Notes: generated from the sequence alone by a model not told the origin. Shown: positions 40,635 through 49,912, counted from the stretch's first letter. The stretch: 64,000 nucleotides of DNA from DATKDP01 sp035546335 (GCA_035546335.1 DATKDP010000111.1:1-64000); one strand, 5' to 3'. Numbers and translations are program-made.

Positions 40635-42107
40635 TCAAGCCGCGACCGCCCCGAAGATCACCCCGTAGAGCACCTTTCCGCCCGACTGCGGGAACACACG
40701 CGCGGTCACCTCGTGCTCGGTCGGAGTGCCACGGCGTGAGAGGGTGACTCTCACCGATTTCGCCTCTCCCTTGCGTGCCTCGGTGATGGTCTGGACCAGC
40801 AGCTTCGACTGGATGTTCGTCATCCCGGCATCGAAGAGCGACGTTCCGACGACCGCACGGGCGAGCTCGCCGATCTCGCGGATCGTCGGGGCGAGGAGAA
40901 CGATCTTGAAGTCGCCGTCGATGAAGCAGTAAGGAACGCTCGCCGAGTCGAGCAGGTCGCCGAGGAGAGGAGCGAGCTCCGACAGTTTCTGTTTCCCCGC
41001 GCCCCGGGCTCCCGCTCGCTCGGCATCGAGCCTGGTCGATGTGAACGATTTCTCGATCTCCTCGGCGATCGCACCCAGTTCAGGAACGCCTCCGCTCCTC
41101 GGCAGCTCATCGATGAAGCCGTTGAACAATGGAGAGATCTTGAGCCGAAGCGTGTTCATCTGCTCGCGAACCATCCGATGCACCGGCGCGAGGACGAAGT
41201 AGAGAAACATCAAACCGATCAGACCGGCCACGGCGAGCATCAACAGGCTCTGCCCGAGCACCGATTCGGGATCGGCGGCGGGACGCGCGATCACGTAGCC
41301 CACCGGCCGGCCTCCGATCTGCACCGGATAGCTTCGGACGACGGTGGGTCCGGCCCGACCGGGAATCTCGAGCGTCGCGAGCCCCCAGCGCACCTCGGGC
41401 TTGACCTTTCCGGTCTTCGAATCGATCAGCGGCGATCTCGACTTTCGTGCCGCCTCCGTCGCGTCCGCCGGGAGCGGCGGGTGGAGAATTTCACCGTTGC
41501 GGTCGGCGATCATGATCGGTTCCTGCAGCGACTCGTCGGTGATGGGTGCGGGGAGCGCTCCGATCTCCGGTTGGGAGAGAATATGAACGTACTGCGCGGC
41601 GAGTGCCTTGAAGCGATTGGTGAGCCGCACGCCCGAGGTCGCCGACTCGGTGTAGATGATCACGATGGCGAAGAGAAGCAGAAGGGCAATGATCGCTTCG
41701 GCTCCCGCAATCCAATAACGCCAGGTCCAGCGGAGCTTCGACGAAGCGACCTTGACCGCTTCCATCTTCGCGGTAGGTCCCGGAAGCCCGGCCGGCTGAG
41801 CCGCGACCGGCTTGACTTCCCGTGGGATCTCGATCGCCAGCCTGATCGCGCCGAGGCGCACCTGGTCGGACGGTTTGATTCGGATGGCATTGCTGACCGG
41901 CTTCTCGTTGATGAACGTGCCGTTGCGGCTGCCGAGATCGCGCAGCATGCAGATCTCGCCATCGACCTGAAGCTCGGCATGGGAGGAGGAGATCGTGGCA
42001 TCGGGAATGACGATGTCCGCCGGCTTCTGGCGTCCGACGCGATAGACGCCATTCTTGAGCTCCACAGGTGCGGGGTGATTCTGCTGGTGTATGACGAGTC
42101 TTACCAT
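40635..42107 (-). CDS. FHA-domain membrane protein of the Tad locus
   Basis: Residues 1-95 form an FHA domain (VYRVGRQKPADIVI, SSSHAEL, LGSRNGTFIN). Two transmembrane helices (about 133-155 and 285-308) bracket a 130-residue extracytoplasmic region containing 'PIMIADRNGEILHPP', which looks like a PAS/dCache-type sensor. After the second helix come a HAMP-like helix and a PAS-like C-terminal domain (SVPYCFIDGDFKIVLLAPTIREI). It has no kinase or cyclase domain. The start ATGGTAA overlaps the stop of the upstream DUF192 gene, so it is coupled to the end of the tad operon. It probably links phospho-threonine signalling to the pilus. Confidence 0.82.
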   Translation of the reverse strand: MVRLVIHQQNHPAPVELKNGVYRVGRQKPADIVIPDATISSSHAELQVDGEICMLRDLGSRNGTFINEKPVSNAIRIKPSDQVRLGAIRLAIEIPREVKPVAAQPAGLPGPTAKMEAVKVASSKLRWTWRYWIAGAEAIIALLLLFAIVIIYTESATSGVRLTNRFKALAAQYVHILSQPEIGALPAPITDESLQEPIMIADRNGEILHPPLPADATEAARKSRSPLIDSKTGKVKPEVRWGLATLEIPGRAGPTVVRSYPVQIGGRPVGYVIARPAADPESVLGQSLLMLAVAGLIGLMFLYFVLAPVHRMVREQMNTLRLKISPLFNGFIDELPRSGGVPELGAIAEEIEKSFTSTRLDAERAGARGAGKQKLSELAPLLGDLLDSASVPYCFIDGDFKIVLLAPTIREIGELARAVVGTSLFDAGMTNIQSKLLVQTITEARKGEAKSVRVTLSRRGTPTEHEVTARVFPQSGGKVLYGVIFGAVAA

Positions 42108-42415
42108 TCGATGAGATCTCCCTCAACGATCGAGTGCGCGGCGATCCATCCTGCGGGAAGCTCCAGAACCGAATCGGCGGGACGGCGGGCGGCGAGGAGC
42201 CGCCACGGCTGTAGTGCGGCATGACGGCTGACGACACTGCGCCGGCGATCGAGAAACAGCACGTCGATGGGTCCTTTCATGAAACAGGTGTGAATCGAGC
42301 GACAGCGCGGAATCCAGAGAAACGCCTGCGTCAGGTCGCGCCTGCCCATCAGGCCGATGAGGCGATCGCCCAGGCCTGCCGCGCTTCTGACGCCTCCGAT
42401 TCGATGCGTGATCAG
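42101..42415 (-). CDS. DUF192-family protein, probable CTG start
   Basis: The domain is clear: GLGDRLIGLMGR, LWIPRCRSIHTCFMKGPIDVLFLD, LQPWRLL and SVLELPAGWIAAHSIVEGD. An ATG exists at 42349, but it would remove the conserved 'GDRLIGL' part. The in-frame codons back to the upstream stop contain no ATG, GTG or TTG, leaving CTG at 42415, which overlaps the tadC stop as CTGA. The length would be about 104 residues, and the family is usually 100-160. Its role is unknown; DUF192 genes do occur near tad loci. No signal peptide is present. Confidence 0.75.
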   Translation of the reverse strand: MITHRIGGVRSAAGLGDRLIGLMGRRDLTQAFLWIPRCRSIHTCFMKGPIDVLFLDRRRSVVSRHAALQPWRLLAARRPADSVLELPAGWIAAHSIVEGDLIEW

Positions 42416-43305
42416 AGGCCCCCGCCGCCACCATGGATGAACTGAATCACGAGGGGGCCGATGATGATCAGCAGCACCGCCGGAATGATGAAGATGACCA
42501 TCGGAAAGAGCATCTTCTGCGAGGCTTCGGCCCCCTTTTTTTCGGCTTCGGTGAACCGCTCGCTGTTGAGAATCTCCGATTGCGTACGCAGTGCTCCCCC
42601 GATGCTCGCCCCCATCTCCGAAGCCTGGATCAACGCCGACACCATGGAGTTGATCTGAATCAGATCGACTCGTTCAGCCATCGCTTTGAGCGCTTCGCGG
42701 CGGCTCATTCCGAGCTGCATCTGGCGGAGGAAGATGGTGAGCTCTTCGCGAAGCGCGCTGGGAGCCATCTTGGAGACGATCTTGTTGACCGCTGCCGTGA
42801 ACTCCATTCCCGCCTCGACCGAGAGAGTCAGCATGTCGAGCAGAAACGGCAGCTGCCTCTTGATCTCGACCTTCCGCTTCTTGATGCGGTCCTTCAGCCA
42901 GATGTCGACGTAGACCCAGCCGAGAAATGGAAGAGCGACACAGAAGAAGATTGGCAGCATGACGAGCAGCATCAGCGCGTAGAGGCAGGAGATGAAGAAA
43001 ACCGTCAGCTTCAAAGCGATGAGCTGATCGAGCGAGATCACCTTTTCGAGACCGAGCGCGCGGAGGTCGTTCTCGTAGCGCTCGCGCGTTTTCGGCAGCT
43101 GCAGCCCCGAGGCCAGATCGGTCAGCATCAGGATCGGGAGGCGGAACATCTTGATCAGGTTGGGAGGAGTGCGGCCCGCTCCCAGCTCGTCGGTGAAGCG
43201 CTTCGAGAGGTTGATCTGCTGAAAGTCGGGCATCGCGTTGTAGACGAACATCGTCGCCGCGACCGCGAGCAGAGCGAAGATCGTGAAGAGCAGAAGTGCT
43301 GACAT
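42412..43305 (-). CDS. tadC: TadC-like inner-membrane platform protein
   Basis: The 297-residue protein has a T2SS-F domain: 'PFLLDMLTLSVEAGMEFTAAVNKIV', the repeat-like 'GASIGGALRTQSEILNSERFTEAEKKGAEASQKMLFPMVIFI', and transmembrane helices at the N-terminus, about 105-145, and the C-terminus. TadB and TadC together make the membrane platform that the ATPase drives. It ends in a run of five glycines and a leucine. Its ATG follows the TadB stop with no gap (TGAATG). Confidence 0.92.
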   Translation of the reverse strand: MSALLLFTIFALLAVAATMFVYNAMPDFQQINLSKRFTDELGAGRTPPNLIKMFRLPILMLTDLASGLQLPKTRERYENDLRALGLEKVISLDQLIALKLTVFFISCLYALMLLVMLPIFFCVALPFLGWVYVDIWLKDRIKKRKVEIKRQLPFLLDMLTLSVEAGMEFTAAVNKIVSKMAPSALREELTIFLRQMQLGMSRREALKAMAERVDLIQINSMVSALIQASEMGASIGGALRTQSEILNSERFTEAEKKGAEASQKMLFPMVIFIIPAVLLIIIGPLVIQFIHGGGGGL

Positions 43306-44154
43306 TCAGACCTCGATTGCGATGACCTTTTGAATGATGATCCATCCGGCGCTCACCAGCCCGATGACGATCGACAGGATTACCCACCCGAGAACCGGTT
43401 TGAAGAGAGGAGCGATGTAATCATAGCTCAGGAAATAGAGAATCAGGGCCATGACAAACGGCATGGCACAGAGAAAGATCGCCTGAATCCGCCCCTGCGC
43501 CGTCAGAGTCTTGATCTTTCCCTCGACCTTCTTGCGGTTCTTGAGCGTCTCGGCGAGAGTCTCGAACGTCTCGACCATGTTGCCACCCGTCTGGCGGAGG
43601 ATCTCGATGGAATTGACCATCATCTTCAGGTCGGTGTTCGGCATTCGCTCCTCGAGGTGCTGCAGCCCTTCCTCGATACTCGCTCCGAGCTGGATCTCGC
43701 GCAGAACGATCCGGAACTGGTCCGCCGCCGGATTGGCGAAGTCGCTGGCGATGAGCTGCATGGCCTGCTGAAGGCTCATCCCCGCCTTCAGCGAATTCTT
43801 GAACGCGTAGGTGACATCGAGCATCTGATTGTCGAACCGCTCGAGCCCCTTCAGGTGCAGCAGCTTCGAGATGTAGCTGATTCCGTACAGCGCGAAGCCT
43901 GCCGTCCAGAAGCCGAAGATCGGCTGATAGGTGAGAACCGCTCCTGCGACGAACGCGAGAAGCTCGATCACATACAGCCTGCGGCGGATTCGTGGCGGGT
44001 CGGGAGGGCCGCTGCCGCGGAAGTGAGGAGCGAGCTTTTCGGCATAGCGGGTGTTGTAGTCGTGCAGCCAGTTTCGCCCCGGTTCGTAGAAAAGCATGGA
44101 GAGCGCCGCGCCGGTCGCAGCCCAGAAGACGATTGCGAGGATGTAATAAGTCAT
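43306..44154 (-). CDS. tadB: TadB-like inner-membrane platform protein
   Basis: The 282-residue protein has two N-terminal transmembrane helices (YYILAIVFWAATGAALSML and VIELLAFVAGAVLTY). Its T2SS-F domain contains 'SLKAGMSLQQAMQLIASDFANPAADQF', 'GASIEEGLQHLEERMPNTDLKMMVNSIEILRQTGGNMVETFETLAETL', and two C-terminal helices. ATG 44154 lies one base after the TadA-fusion stop, with GAGG in front, so an upstream ATG at 44184 within the ATPase gene is not used. Confidence 0.92.
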   Translation of the reverse strand: MTYYILAIVFWAATGAALSMLFYEPGRNWLHDYNTRYAEKLAPHFRGSGPPDPPRIRRRLYVIELLAFVAGAVLTYQPIFGFWTAGFALYGISYISKLLHLKGLERFDNQMLDVTYAFKNSLKAGMSLQQAMQLIASDFANPAADQFRIVLREIQLGASIEEGLQHLEERMPNTDLKMMVNSIEILRQTGGNMVETFETLAETLKNRKKVEGKIKTLTAQGRIQAIFLCAMPFVMALILYFLSYDYIAPLFKPVLGWVILSIVIGLVSAGWIIIQKVIAIEV

Positions 44155-44155
44155 C

Positions 44156-46282
44156 TCAGATCCTCTGCTGCACGAACAGCTCACGGCTGACGCCGATGCC
44201 TTTCGTCGTCAGCTCCTCGAGAAATGTCGGAATGTTTCCGGTCGGTGCGAAGAACCCGCTCACCTTTCCGGTGGCGTCGACTCCCCGCTGCTCGTACCGG
44301 AAGATGTCCTGCATCACCACGACATCCTGTTCCATGCCTGTGATCTCGGTGACGTAGGTGACCTTTCGACTACCATCCTGAAGGCGGCTCTGCTGGATGA
44401 TCACATCGACCGCCGAGGTGATCTGCTCACGGATCGCCCGCACGGGAAGATCCATTCCGGCCATCAGACACATCGTCTCGAGCCGGGCGATCGCATCGCG
44501 CGGAGCGTTGGCGTGCGCCGTGGTCAGCGATCCGTCATGTCCCGTGTTCATCGCCTGCAGCATGTCGAGGGCTTCCCCTCCCCGGCACTCGCCGACGATG
44601 ATCCGGTCGGGGCGCATTCGCAGCGAGTTGCGCACGAGATCGCGGATCGACACTTCACCCTTTCCTTCGATGTTCGGCGGACGCGTCTCGAGTCGCGCCA
44701 CGTGCTCCTGCGGGAGCTGCAGCTCGGCCGAGTCCTCGATCGTCACGATCCGGTCTTCGCCGGGGATGAAGGACGAGAGAATATTCAGAAGCGTCGTCTT
44801 TCCCGACCCCGTTCCGCCCGAGATCACCATGTTCTTTCGAGCGAGCACGCAAGCTTCGAGGAACTGCGCCATCTGCTTGGTCACGGTGCCAAAGGCGATG
44901 AGGTCGTCGACGGTGAGCTTCTTCGTGCTGAACTTCCTGATCGTCAGCTTCGAGCCGTCGAGGGCGATCGGGGGGATGACCGCATTCACGCGGGAGCCGT
45001 CCAGCAGGCGCGCGTCGACCAGCGGCGATTGTTCGTCGATCCGCCTGCCCACCTGAATCACGATCCGCTCGATGACACGCCGCAATTGATCTTCGGACGT
45101 GAATCGTTCCGGCGCGAGCACGATCTTTCCGCTCCGCTCCAGATAGATCTGCTCAGGACCGTTGACCATGATCTCCGAGACCCTCGAGTCGGCCAGAAAC
45201 TTCTCGAGCGGACCGAGCCCCAGAGCTTCCTCGATGATCTCCTGCGAGATGCGCCGCTTCTCGTCGATGCTCTTGAAGATGTCCGCCCCTTCCTCGTCGA
45301 GGATGGTGGAGACGACCGCCTCGGTCTTGAGCTGCATCTCCACCAGCTCTTTCCCCGTCAGCACCTTGTTGCTGACCGAGAACTCCTGCATCGCCATCTC
45401 GCGAACGAGCCGCTGATGGACGCGGACCTTCAGATCGACGATCTCGTTCGCTCTGCTGGTCGCCTCGTCTTCGACCTTGACCTCGGCTCCGCGAGCGAGA
45501 AAATCGCTCGAGATGCCATGCTCGCGCTCCGTGGAGAGCCGGTCGAGCAGGTAGAGGATTCGATTGGTCACGTCTTCGATCGCCAGAGAGACCGGAAGTT
45601 TCCGGTCGCGCTGCACCGGATGACCGCTGATCATCGCCGCCTGAACACTGGCTGGATCGTCGGGAATCACCCCGAGGATCTGCTTGTCGACGTTCGCCTG
45701 CAGGATGTCGAGGGTGATTTTCGATTCCTGCGTGTAGCGATTCACCGCGAACTGAATGCGGTCGTTCGGATAATGGACGGCGCGGAGGTAATCGGCGAGC
45801 TTTCTCGTCTGGTTCACCGCGAGCAGATCCTGCGTCATCACCAGGACCGAGAGCGTGTTGCGATCGAGGACGGCGAGGCTCTGCTCTCCCAGCTCCGGCC
45901 CGTGATCGACGACGATGTAGGCGAACACCTCCTGCAGAACCTCGAGAAATTTGCGGATCACGTCCGCCGTGACGAGACTCGAGAGCTCCACCTTGACGCA
46001 GGCGGGGAGCACGCTGATGCCGAGAGCATGCTGGCTGAGCCGTCCCTCGATGGCTGCCGGCGTGAGGAAGTCGATCTTCGCGGCGTAATCGGTCATCGCA
46101 CTCGCCGAGCCGAGCCCGAGCTGCATGAGGCAGTCGCCGGAGTAGGGGAGATTCAGGTCCATCAGCAGGACCGGACGGCTCGTGATCCGGCGCATCGCGA
46201 TCGCCGTATTGACGGCGATGAGCGAACGGCCCGTCCCCCCTTTTCGCGACAGAATGCTGAGAATTGCCCCCTGGCGCACCAT
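44156..46282 (-). CDS. TadZ-TadA fusion: MinD-like ATPase plus CpaF-type secretion ATPase
   Basis: The first 260 residues are a CpaE/TadZ MinD-like domain with deviant Walker A SRKGGTGRSLIAVN and VVDHGPELGEQSLAVLD. Residues about 290-708 are a complete TadA/CpaF hexameric ATPase: 'LVREMAMQEFSV', GLGPLEKFLADSRVSEIMVNGP, Walker A ISGGTGSGKTTLLN, the Asp box and TIEDSAELQLPQ, Walker B RIIVGECRGGEALDM and TAHANAPRD. They are normally separate adjacent genes; here a single uninterrupted frame joins them. ATG 46282 follows CAGGAGGA directly. It would position and power Flp pilus assembly. Confidence 0.93.
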   Translation of the reverse strand: MVRQGAILSILSRKGGTGRSLIAVNTAIAMRRITSRPVLLMDLNLPYSGDCLMQLGLGSASAMTDYAAKIDFLTPAAIEGRLSQHALGISVLPACVKVELSSLVTADVIRKFLEVLQEVFAYIVVDHGPELGEQSLAVLDRNTLSVLVMTQDLLAVNQTRKLADYLRAVHYPNDRIQFAVNRYTQESKITLDILQANVDKQILGVIPDDPASVQAAMISGHPVQRDRKLPVSLAIEDVTNRILYLLDRLSTEREHGISSDFLARGAEVKVEDEATSRANEIVDLKVRVHQRLVREMAMQEFSVSNKVLTGKELVEMQLKTEAVVSTILDEEGADIFKSIDEKRRISQEIIEEALGLGPLEKFLADSRVSEIMVNGPEQIYLERSGKIVLAPERFTSEDQLRRVIERIVIQVGRRIDEQSPLVDARLLDGSRVNAVIPPIALDGSKLTIRKFSTKKLTVDDLIAFGTVTKQMAQFLEACVLARKNMVISGGTGSGKTTLLNILSSFIPGEDRIVTIEDSAELQLPQEHVARLETRPPNIEGKGEVSIRDLVRNSLRMRPDRIIVGECRGGEALDMLQAMNTGHDGSLTTAHANAPRDAIARLETMCLMAGMDLPVRAIREQITSAVDVIIQQSRLQDGSRKVTYVTEITGMEQDVVVMQDIFRYEQRGVDATGKVSGFFAPTGNIPTFLEELTTKGIGVSRELFVQQRI

Positions 46283-46290
46283 TCCTCCTG

Positions 46291-47484
46291 TCAGGGTGCT
46301 GCTTCGAAGCCCGGTGGAATGCGTCCGACGAACCTGTCGAATGGATCGCTTCCGCTCGACAGCTTCATCGAATAGAACCCTCGAGCGAGAAGAGTCGGCG
46401 CCTTCACCCGAGTCATCTCGCCGCCGAGACGGAGTGCGCGATCGTAAAGCATCGCCACCGGTCCCGGTTCGGTCGGCGTCACCGTCCGCGACGGGCGCTG
46501 GCCGAGAAAGTAGAGTCGGAACGAATCCTGAAGAATGGCCGAAGACCACTGCAGCAGCCGGTCGACTCCTCCGGTCGACGCCGAAAGTCGCGGGTCGATC
46601 GCGTCCCCGGCGAGCTCCATCAGGACATCTCCTCTCGTTCCCTGATCGTGACGCCACTGCATCGTCACCTCATATCCTCCCGGAGACGCTACCCGCCGGA
46701 AGGTCGCGGGATAGGGAAGGCCGCGATCCGTACGCTTGGTCCACTCGGCCGCTGCGCGGTTGAAGCGGGAAGCGAAGTCGGCGCTTCGTCCCATGACATC
46801 TGCTCTGGAACCGACCAGTGCGAGGAAGGGAACGTCTCCGAGCCGAAGAACTGCCCGCCAGGTCGATACCCCTTCCAGCCCCTGGACGGTTGCGCTCGCC
46901 GCCGGGGCAGGCTGCTCGGTCAGCTCGATGCTCCCGCGCGGACGGTACGCCGTATCGGGGTAGACGACCGCCGCGGCGCTGCTCAGTTGCGCCGCGCAGA
47001 CGATCCCGGGCGTGCTCTCGAGCTCGATGCACTTCTGAAGATCCGCCGCCGAAAAGAGAGTTGCCGCAACGACGACGCGGTCTCCTGCCACCTGAATGGA
47101 GCGGTCGCTGATCCCTTCGACTCCCGAAAGGGCGCCGACCACGCGCCGGTAGAGATCCCACGTCTTCTTTTCCGTGACCACGACGGTGACGATCTCGCCG
47201 ATGCGGCTGTTCGTTCCTTCGAGCTGCAACTTGATCTCGCCCGGCTTGAGCGCCTCGATGGCGACGTTCTGACCATACTGCTCGAACCCGTGACGCACGA
47301 TCGAGGCGTCGGCGCCGGGAGGGAGGGTGATGGTCACCAGCTGCGCGGCGGCGGTGTGCGCGACTTTCTGGCCGCGCGCCATCACGATCTGACTTCGCAG
47401 CGGCGCTGCGGCGAGGAGCGCCGGTGCCAGCAGACTCTGAAGAATCAGGAGACAGCAAACATGACCACCTCGCAGGCGTTTCAT
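46291..47484 (-). CDS. Exported pilus N-domain protein in the position of the Tad secretin
   Basis: The 397-residue protein has a signal peptide (LLILQSLLAPALLAAAP). Residues about 35-165 resemble the N-terminal pilus-formation and BON-like region of CpaC/RcpA: 'LVTITLPPGADASIV', 'VVTEKKTWDLYRRVVGALSGVEGISDRSIQVAGDRVVVAATLFSAADLQK'. The C-terminal 200 residues show no secretin beta-barrel motif and are instead a beta-rich region of unknown type (WRAVLRLGDVPFLALVGS). Its start overlaps the CpaB stop (ATGA) and its stop is 8 bp before the ATPase. It may be a divergent CpaC or a periplasmic adaptor. Confidence 0.75.
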   Translation of the reverse strand: MKRLRGGHVCCLLILQSLLAPALLAAAPLRSQIVMARGQKVAHTAAAQLVTITLPPGADASIVRHGFEQYGQNVAIEALKPGEIKLQLEGTNSRIGEIVTVVVTEKKTWDLYRRVVGALSGVEGISDRSIQVAGDRVVVAATLFSAADLQKCIELESTPGIVCAAQLSSAAAVVYPDTAYRPRGSIELTEQPAPAASATVQGLEGVSTWRAVLRLGDVPFLALVGSRADVMGRSADFASRFNRAAAEWTKRTDRGLPYPATFRRVASPGGYEVTMQWRHDQGTRGDVLMELAGDAIDPRLSASTGGVDRLLQWSSAILQDSFRLYFLGQRPSRTVTPTEPGPVAMLYDRALRLGGEMTRVKAPTLLARGFYSMKLSSGSDPFDRFVGRIPPGFEAAP

Positions 47485-48305
47485 CGTCGTCCGCCGACCA
47501 GCTGGCTGAGAAGATCCTCGCGCGCGGTACCACGCCAGAGCCTGAAGGGCGACTGCAGAAGCCGCTCGTTGTTCCAGATCTGGTATTCGTGCGTCGCCTC
47601 GTCGCCCTCGGCTCGCATGAGCAGCCAGATTTCGCCGAGCTGCTGCGCGAGAATGATCTGCTGCGCTTCCGCGGGAGGAAGCGACAAGGTCACCGTCTCG
47701 ATGATCTGCTCGGTTCTATCCTCTCCCGGTGTCGGCGGCACATAGGGTGTGATGTCGGACACGGTCGTCGCATTCACGGCGATGACTTCGATGTTCTGCA
47801 GCAGCGGCCTGACCTCCGTGAATTCTTCGGTCGCCGACTTCTCGAACTTGAACGAAGCCAGAACGTCGACCCTGTTTCCCGGACGCAACAGACCGCTCAC
47901 GGCGTGCGGGGCTCCCCGGACCGCGACGCTGACGCCGACGTGGCCCGCGCGCGCCTTGAGGTCCCTCGCCAGCGGAGGAGCCGCTCCTTCCCACAACTTG
48001 GACCGGACGATCTGCTCGCCTTCGTGAATCGTCACGATGGCGACCCCCTTGACATTGGCGCGATCGGGGATCTCGGTTGTGGTGATCGCCTGCGGCTGGA
48101 CGAAGCTCTTCGGAATCTCGCGGAAGGTGATCTTGTCGCGGTCGAGCTGTGCATTCGCGGGAATGTCCTCCGCGGCGATCCAGACGCGGATGATCTCGCT
48201 GCTTCCGAGCAGCTGATCCTTCTGCGCGCTCAGATAGAGCATGCCGAACATCGCGGCCAGAAGACCGAGGAAAAGGGCGATTCCGATTCTGATGCCTTTC
48301 GACAT
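47481..48305 (-). CDS. cpaB: CpaB/RcpC-like Flp pilus assembly protein
   Basis: The 274-residue protein has a transmembrane N-terminus (IRIGIALFLGLLAAMFGMLYL) and a SAF domain, 'RVWIAAEDIPANAQLDRDKI' and 'HEGEQIVRSKL', followed by the RcpC-type region VGVSVAVRGAPHAVSGLLRPGNRVDVLASF. AAAGGAA precedes the ATG. CpaB is a periplasmic accessory factor of Tad pili. Its stop overlaps the start of the next gene. Confidence 0.9.
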   Translation of the reverse strand: MSKGIRIGIALFLGLLAAMFGMLYLSAQKDQLLGSSEIIRVWIAAEDIPANAQLDRDKITFREIPKSFVQPQAITTTEIPDRANVKGVAIVTIHEGEQIVRSKLWEGAAPPLARDLKARAGHVGVSVAVRGAPHAVSGLLRPGNRVDVLASFKFEKSATEEFTEVRPLLQNIEVIAVNATTVSDITPYVPPTPGEDRTEQIIETVTLSLPPAEAQQIILAQQLGEIWLLMRAEGDEATHEYQIWNNERLLQSPFRLWRGTAREDLLSQLVGGRR

Positions 48306-48344
48306 GTGATTCCTTTCTTACCAGCGGCCTCGATGACGAACGGC

Positions 48345-48812
48345 TCAGACCTGGAACTTCTTGAGCACATCCGTGAGCTTCGAAAGTACTCCCGTGACCT
48401 TACCTGCCAGGTACTCGGTGTGATCGGCGGCGAGCAGCGCGACATAGGCTACGGTGAATCCATCTCCCAGAGGATCCCACCGCCTGGTTCCCCGAAGCAT
48501 GTAGAAGCGGCGGGGTCCGTACCGCATCTCCCCGATCGATCCGGTCGGCTGAAAGAGGACCTTGAACCAGGTGACGTCCTTCAGCTTCTTGCCGAGAATT
48601 TCCTGCGAGATCATCTCCTGATCACGCTCGTGCTGCTTGTTTTTCGCTTTCTTGAAGAGCTCGTAGCGTGCGAGCGCGCTTTTGTTGAAGACATCGAGCT
48701 CGAAGTTGAGAACCTGGAACACGACCGCCGTCAACGCGATCACGACCGTCAGCACGAAGACGAACTCGATCGCCGCCTGTCCGGACTCTCGGTGCTGGAC
48801 TCGACTCTTCAT
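48345..48812 (-). CDS. TadE-like pseudopilin
   Basis: The 155-residue protein has a short basic leader and a prepilin-like helix (SGQAAIEFVFVLTVVIALTAVVFQVLNF). The processing site is of the G-QAAIEF type, matching TadE/TadF pseudopilins. The remainder is basic and then beta-rich, with no further motif. ATG 48812 overlaps the stop of the upstream TadG-like gene (TGATG). The prepilin peptidase encoded at 50474 is the likely processing enzyme. Confidence 0.8.
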   Translation of the reverse strand: MKSRVQHRESGQAAIEFVFVLTVVIALTAVVFQVLNFELDVFNKSALARYELFKKAKNKQHERDQEMISQEILGKKLKDVTWFKVLFQPTGSIGEMRYGPRRFYMLRGTRRWDPLGDGFTVAYVALLAADHTEYLAGKVTGVLSKLTDVLKKFQV

Positions 48813-49912
48813 CAGTGGGTGATCCCCAGCCATTTCGCACTGGCGGGATTCTTGAGATTCGCGATGGCCAGATTGATCTTCTCGGCCGTCGAGACGGGAA
48901 CGAGCTTCGCCTTGTAGGTCGGGCTGATCTCCTTGTTGCCCTCATAGGTCCAGTAGTTGAGGAACCCGGTTTTGAACTTGTCGCCCAGGTATCCGCCGTA
49001 GGGCTTGGCCGACGCCACGACCAGAATTTCCGGAACATCGGTGAAGAACGTCTTTCCGAACACGGCGGGAGTATTCTTCACGCGGATGAAATACGAAAAA
49101 CGGACTTCGGGCTGGTTGTTCTCGTAGAATCTGCCGAACTTGAACTCGATCGGATCGATCCACCCTTTGTTCATGTACCAGGTGTTTGCGATGCCGTACA
49201 TCGCCAGAATCCAGCAGGCGTTCAGATTGAACGTGGGCGGTGCGCAGGTTGCGAGGTAGCCGGCCAGTTCGGGAGCCGGCGCATACGAGTAGCCCTGGAC
49301 GGCGTATTTCTTCGGGCTCGTCAGGTTCACGAGCTTGTGCGCTTTGGCCATGTCGCTTGGACCATTGAAGAGCATCCCCTTCCAGGCAGGCGCTTCTCCG
49401 CGAAACATTCGATCCCCCGAGGCGCTGCCGCCGAAGTTGGCGTCGACGACTTTGCTCGCGGCGCCGTTCGGCCCGGTGAGCGCATTCGCCTTCGAGTAGT
49501 AGAGATTCGCTCCATCGATGATCTCGTTCATCAGAGTGAAAATGTTCTGGTACTTCTTGATCGCGTTACCCGCCCAGTCGTCCCACAGCGGCGGCGGAGT
49601 CTGCCGGCTCATCGTCGTCGATGCCATGTCGACGTAGGGGAGGAGCAGCGAGATGTGAATCGCCTGCTGGAAATCGAGGGACCGTTTGTTCCAGTGGGCG
49701 ATCGTATTGAGCCCTTCCGCCTGCCTCGCCGCCCCGGCGAACGCCGCCGCATCGACGACCATCTGCGCCTGCTGCCGTCGCACCAGCGTCTGCCCCAGCA
49801 CCACGGCGACCGTGCCGATCAGGATCATCGTGATCAGGACGAGAAGGAAGAGGACCAGCACCTGTCCCCGCTCGCCGCCACGCGACCGCCGTCGATTACC
49901 GTTTGTTGTCAT
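48812..49912 (-). CDS. TadG-like protein with prepilin-type N-terminus
   Basis: The 366-residue protein begins with a basic leader and the helix RGQVLVLFLLVLITMILIGTVAVVLGQTLV, then 'QAQMVVDAAAFAGAARQAEGLN', the DAAA/AGA pattern of the TadE/TadG pre-domain (Flp-pilus helix, DUF2134-like). The remaining 290 residues have no recognisable vWA signature, unlike canonical TadG. ATG 49912 is chosen over one 21 bases upstream; it overlaps the preceding gene by 17 bp. It is probably a minor or tip pilin. Confidence 0.75.
   Translation of the reverse strand: MTTNGNRRRSRGGERGQVLVLFLLVLITMILIGTVAVVLGQTLVRRQQAQMVVDAAAFAGAARQAEGLNTIAHWNKRSLDFQQAIHISLLLPYVDMASTTMSRQTPPPLWDDWAGNAIKKYQNIFTLMNEIIDGANLYYSKANALTGPNGAASKVVDANFGGSASGDRMFRGEAPAWKGMLFNGPSDMAKAHKLVNLTSPKKYAVQGYSYAPAPELAGYLATCAPPTFNLNACWILAMYGIANTWYMNKGWIDPIEFKFGRFYENNQPEVRFSYFIRVKNTPAVFGKTFFTDVPEILVVASAKPYGGYLGDKFKTGFLNYWTYEGNKEISPTYKAKLVPVSTAEKINLAIANLKNPASAKWLGITH

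Noticed and set aside
44513..46375. 620-codon plus-strand frame over the Tad ATPase
   Set aside because: It is a shadow of the TadZ-TadA fusion, with no motifs and arginine/histidine-rich content.
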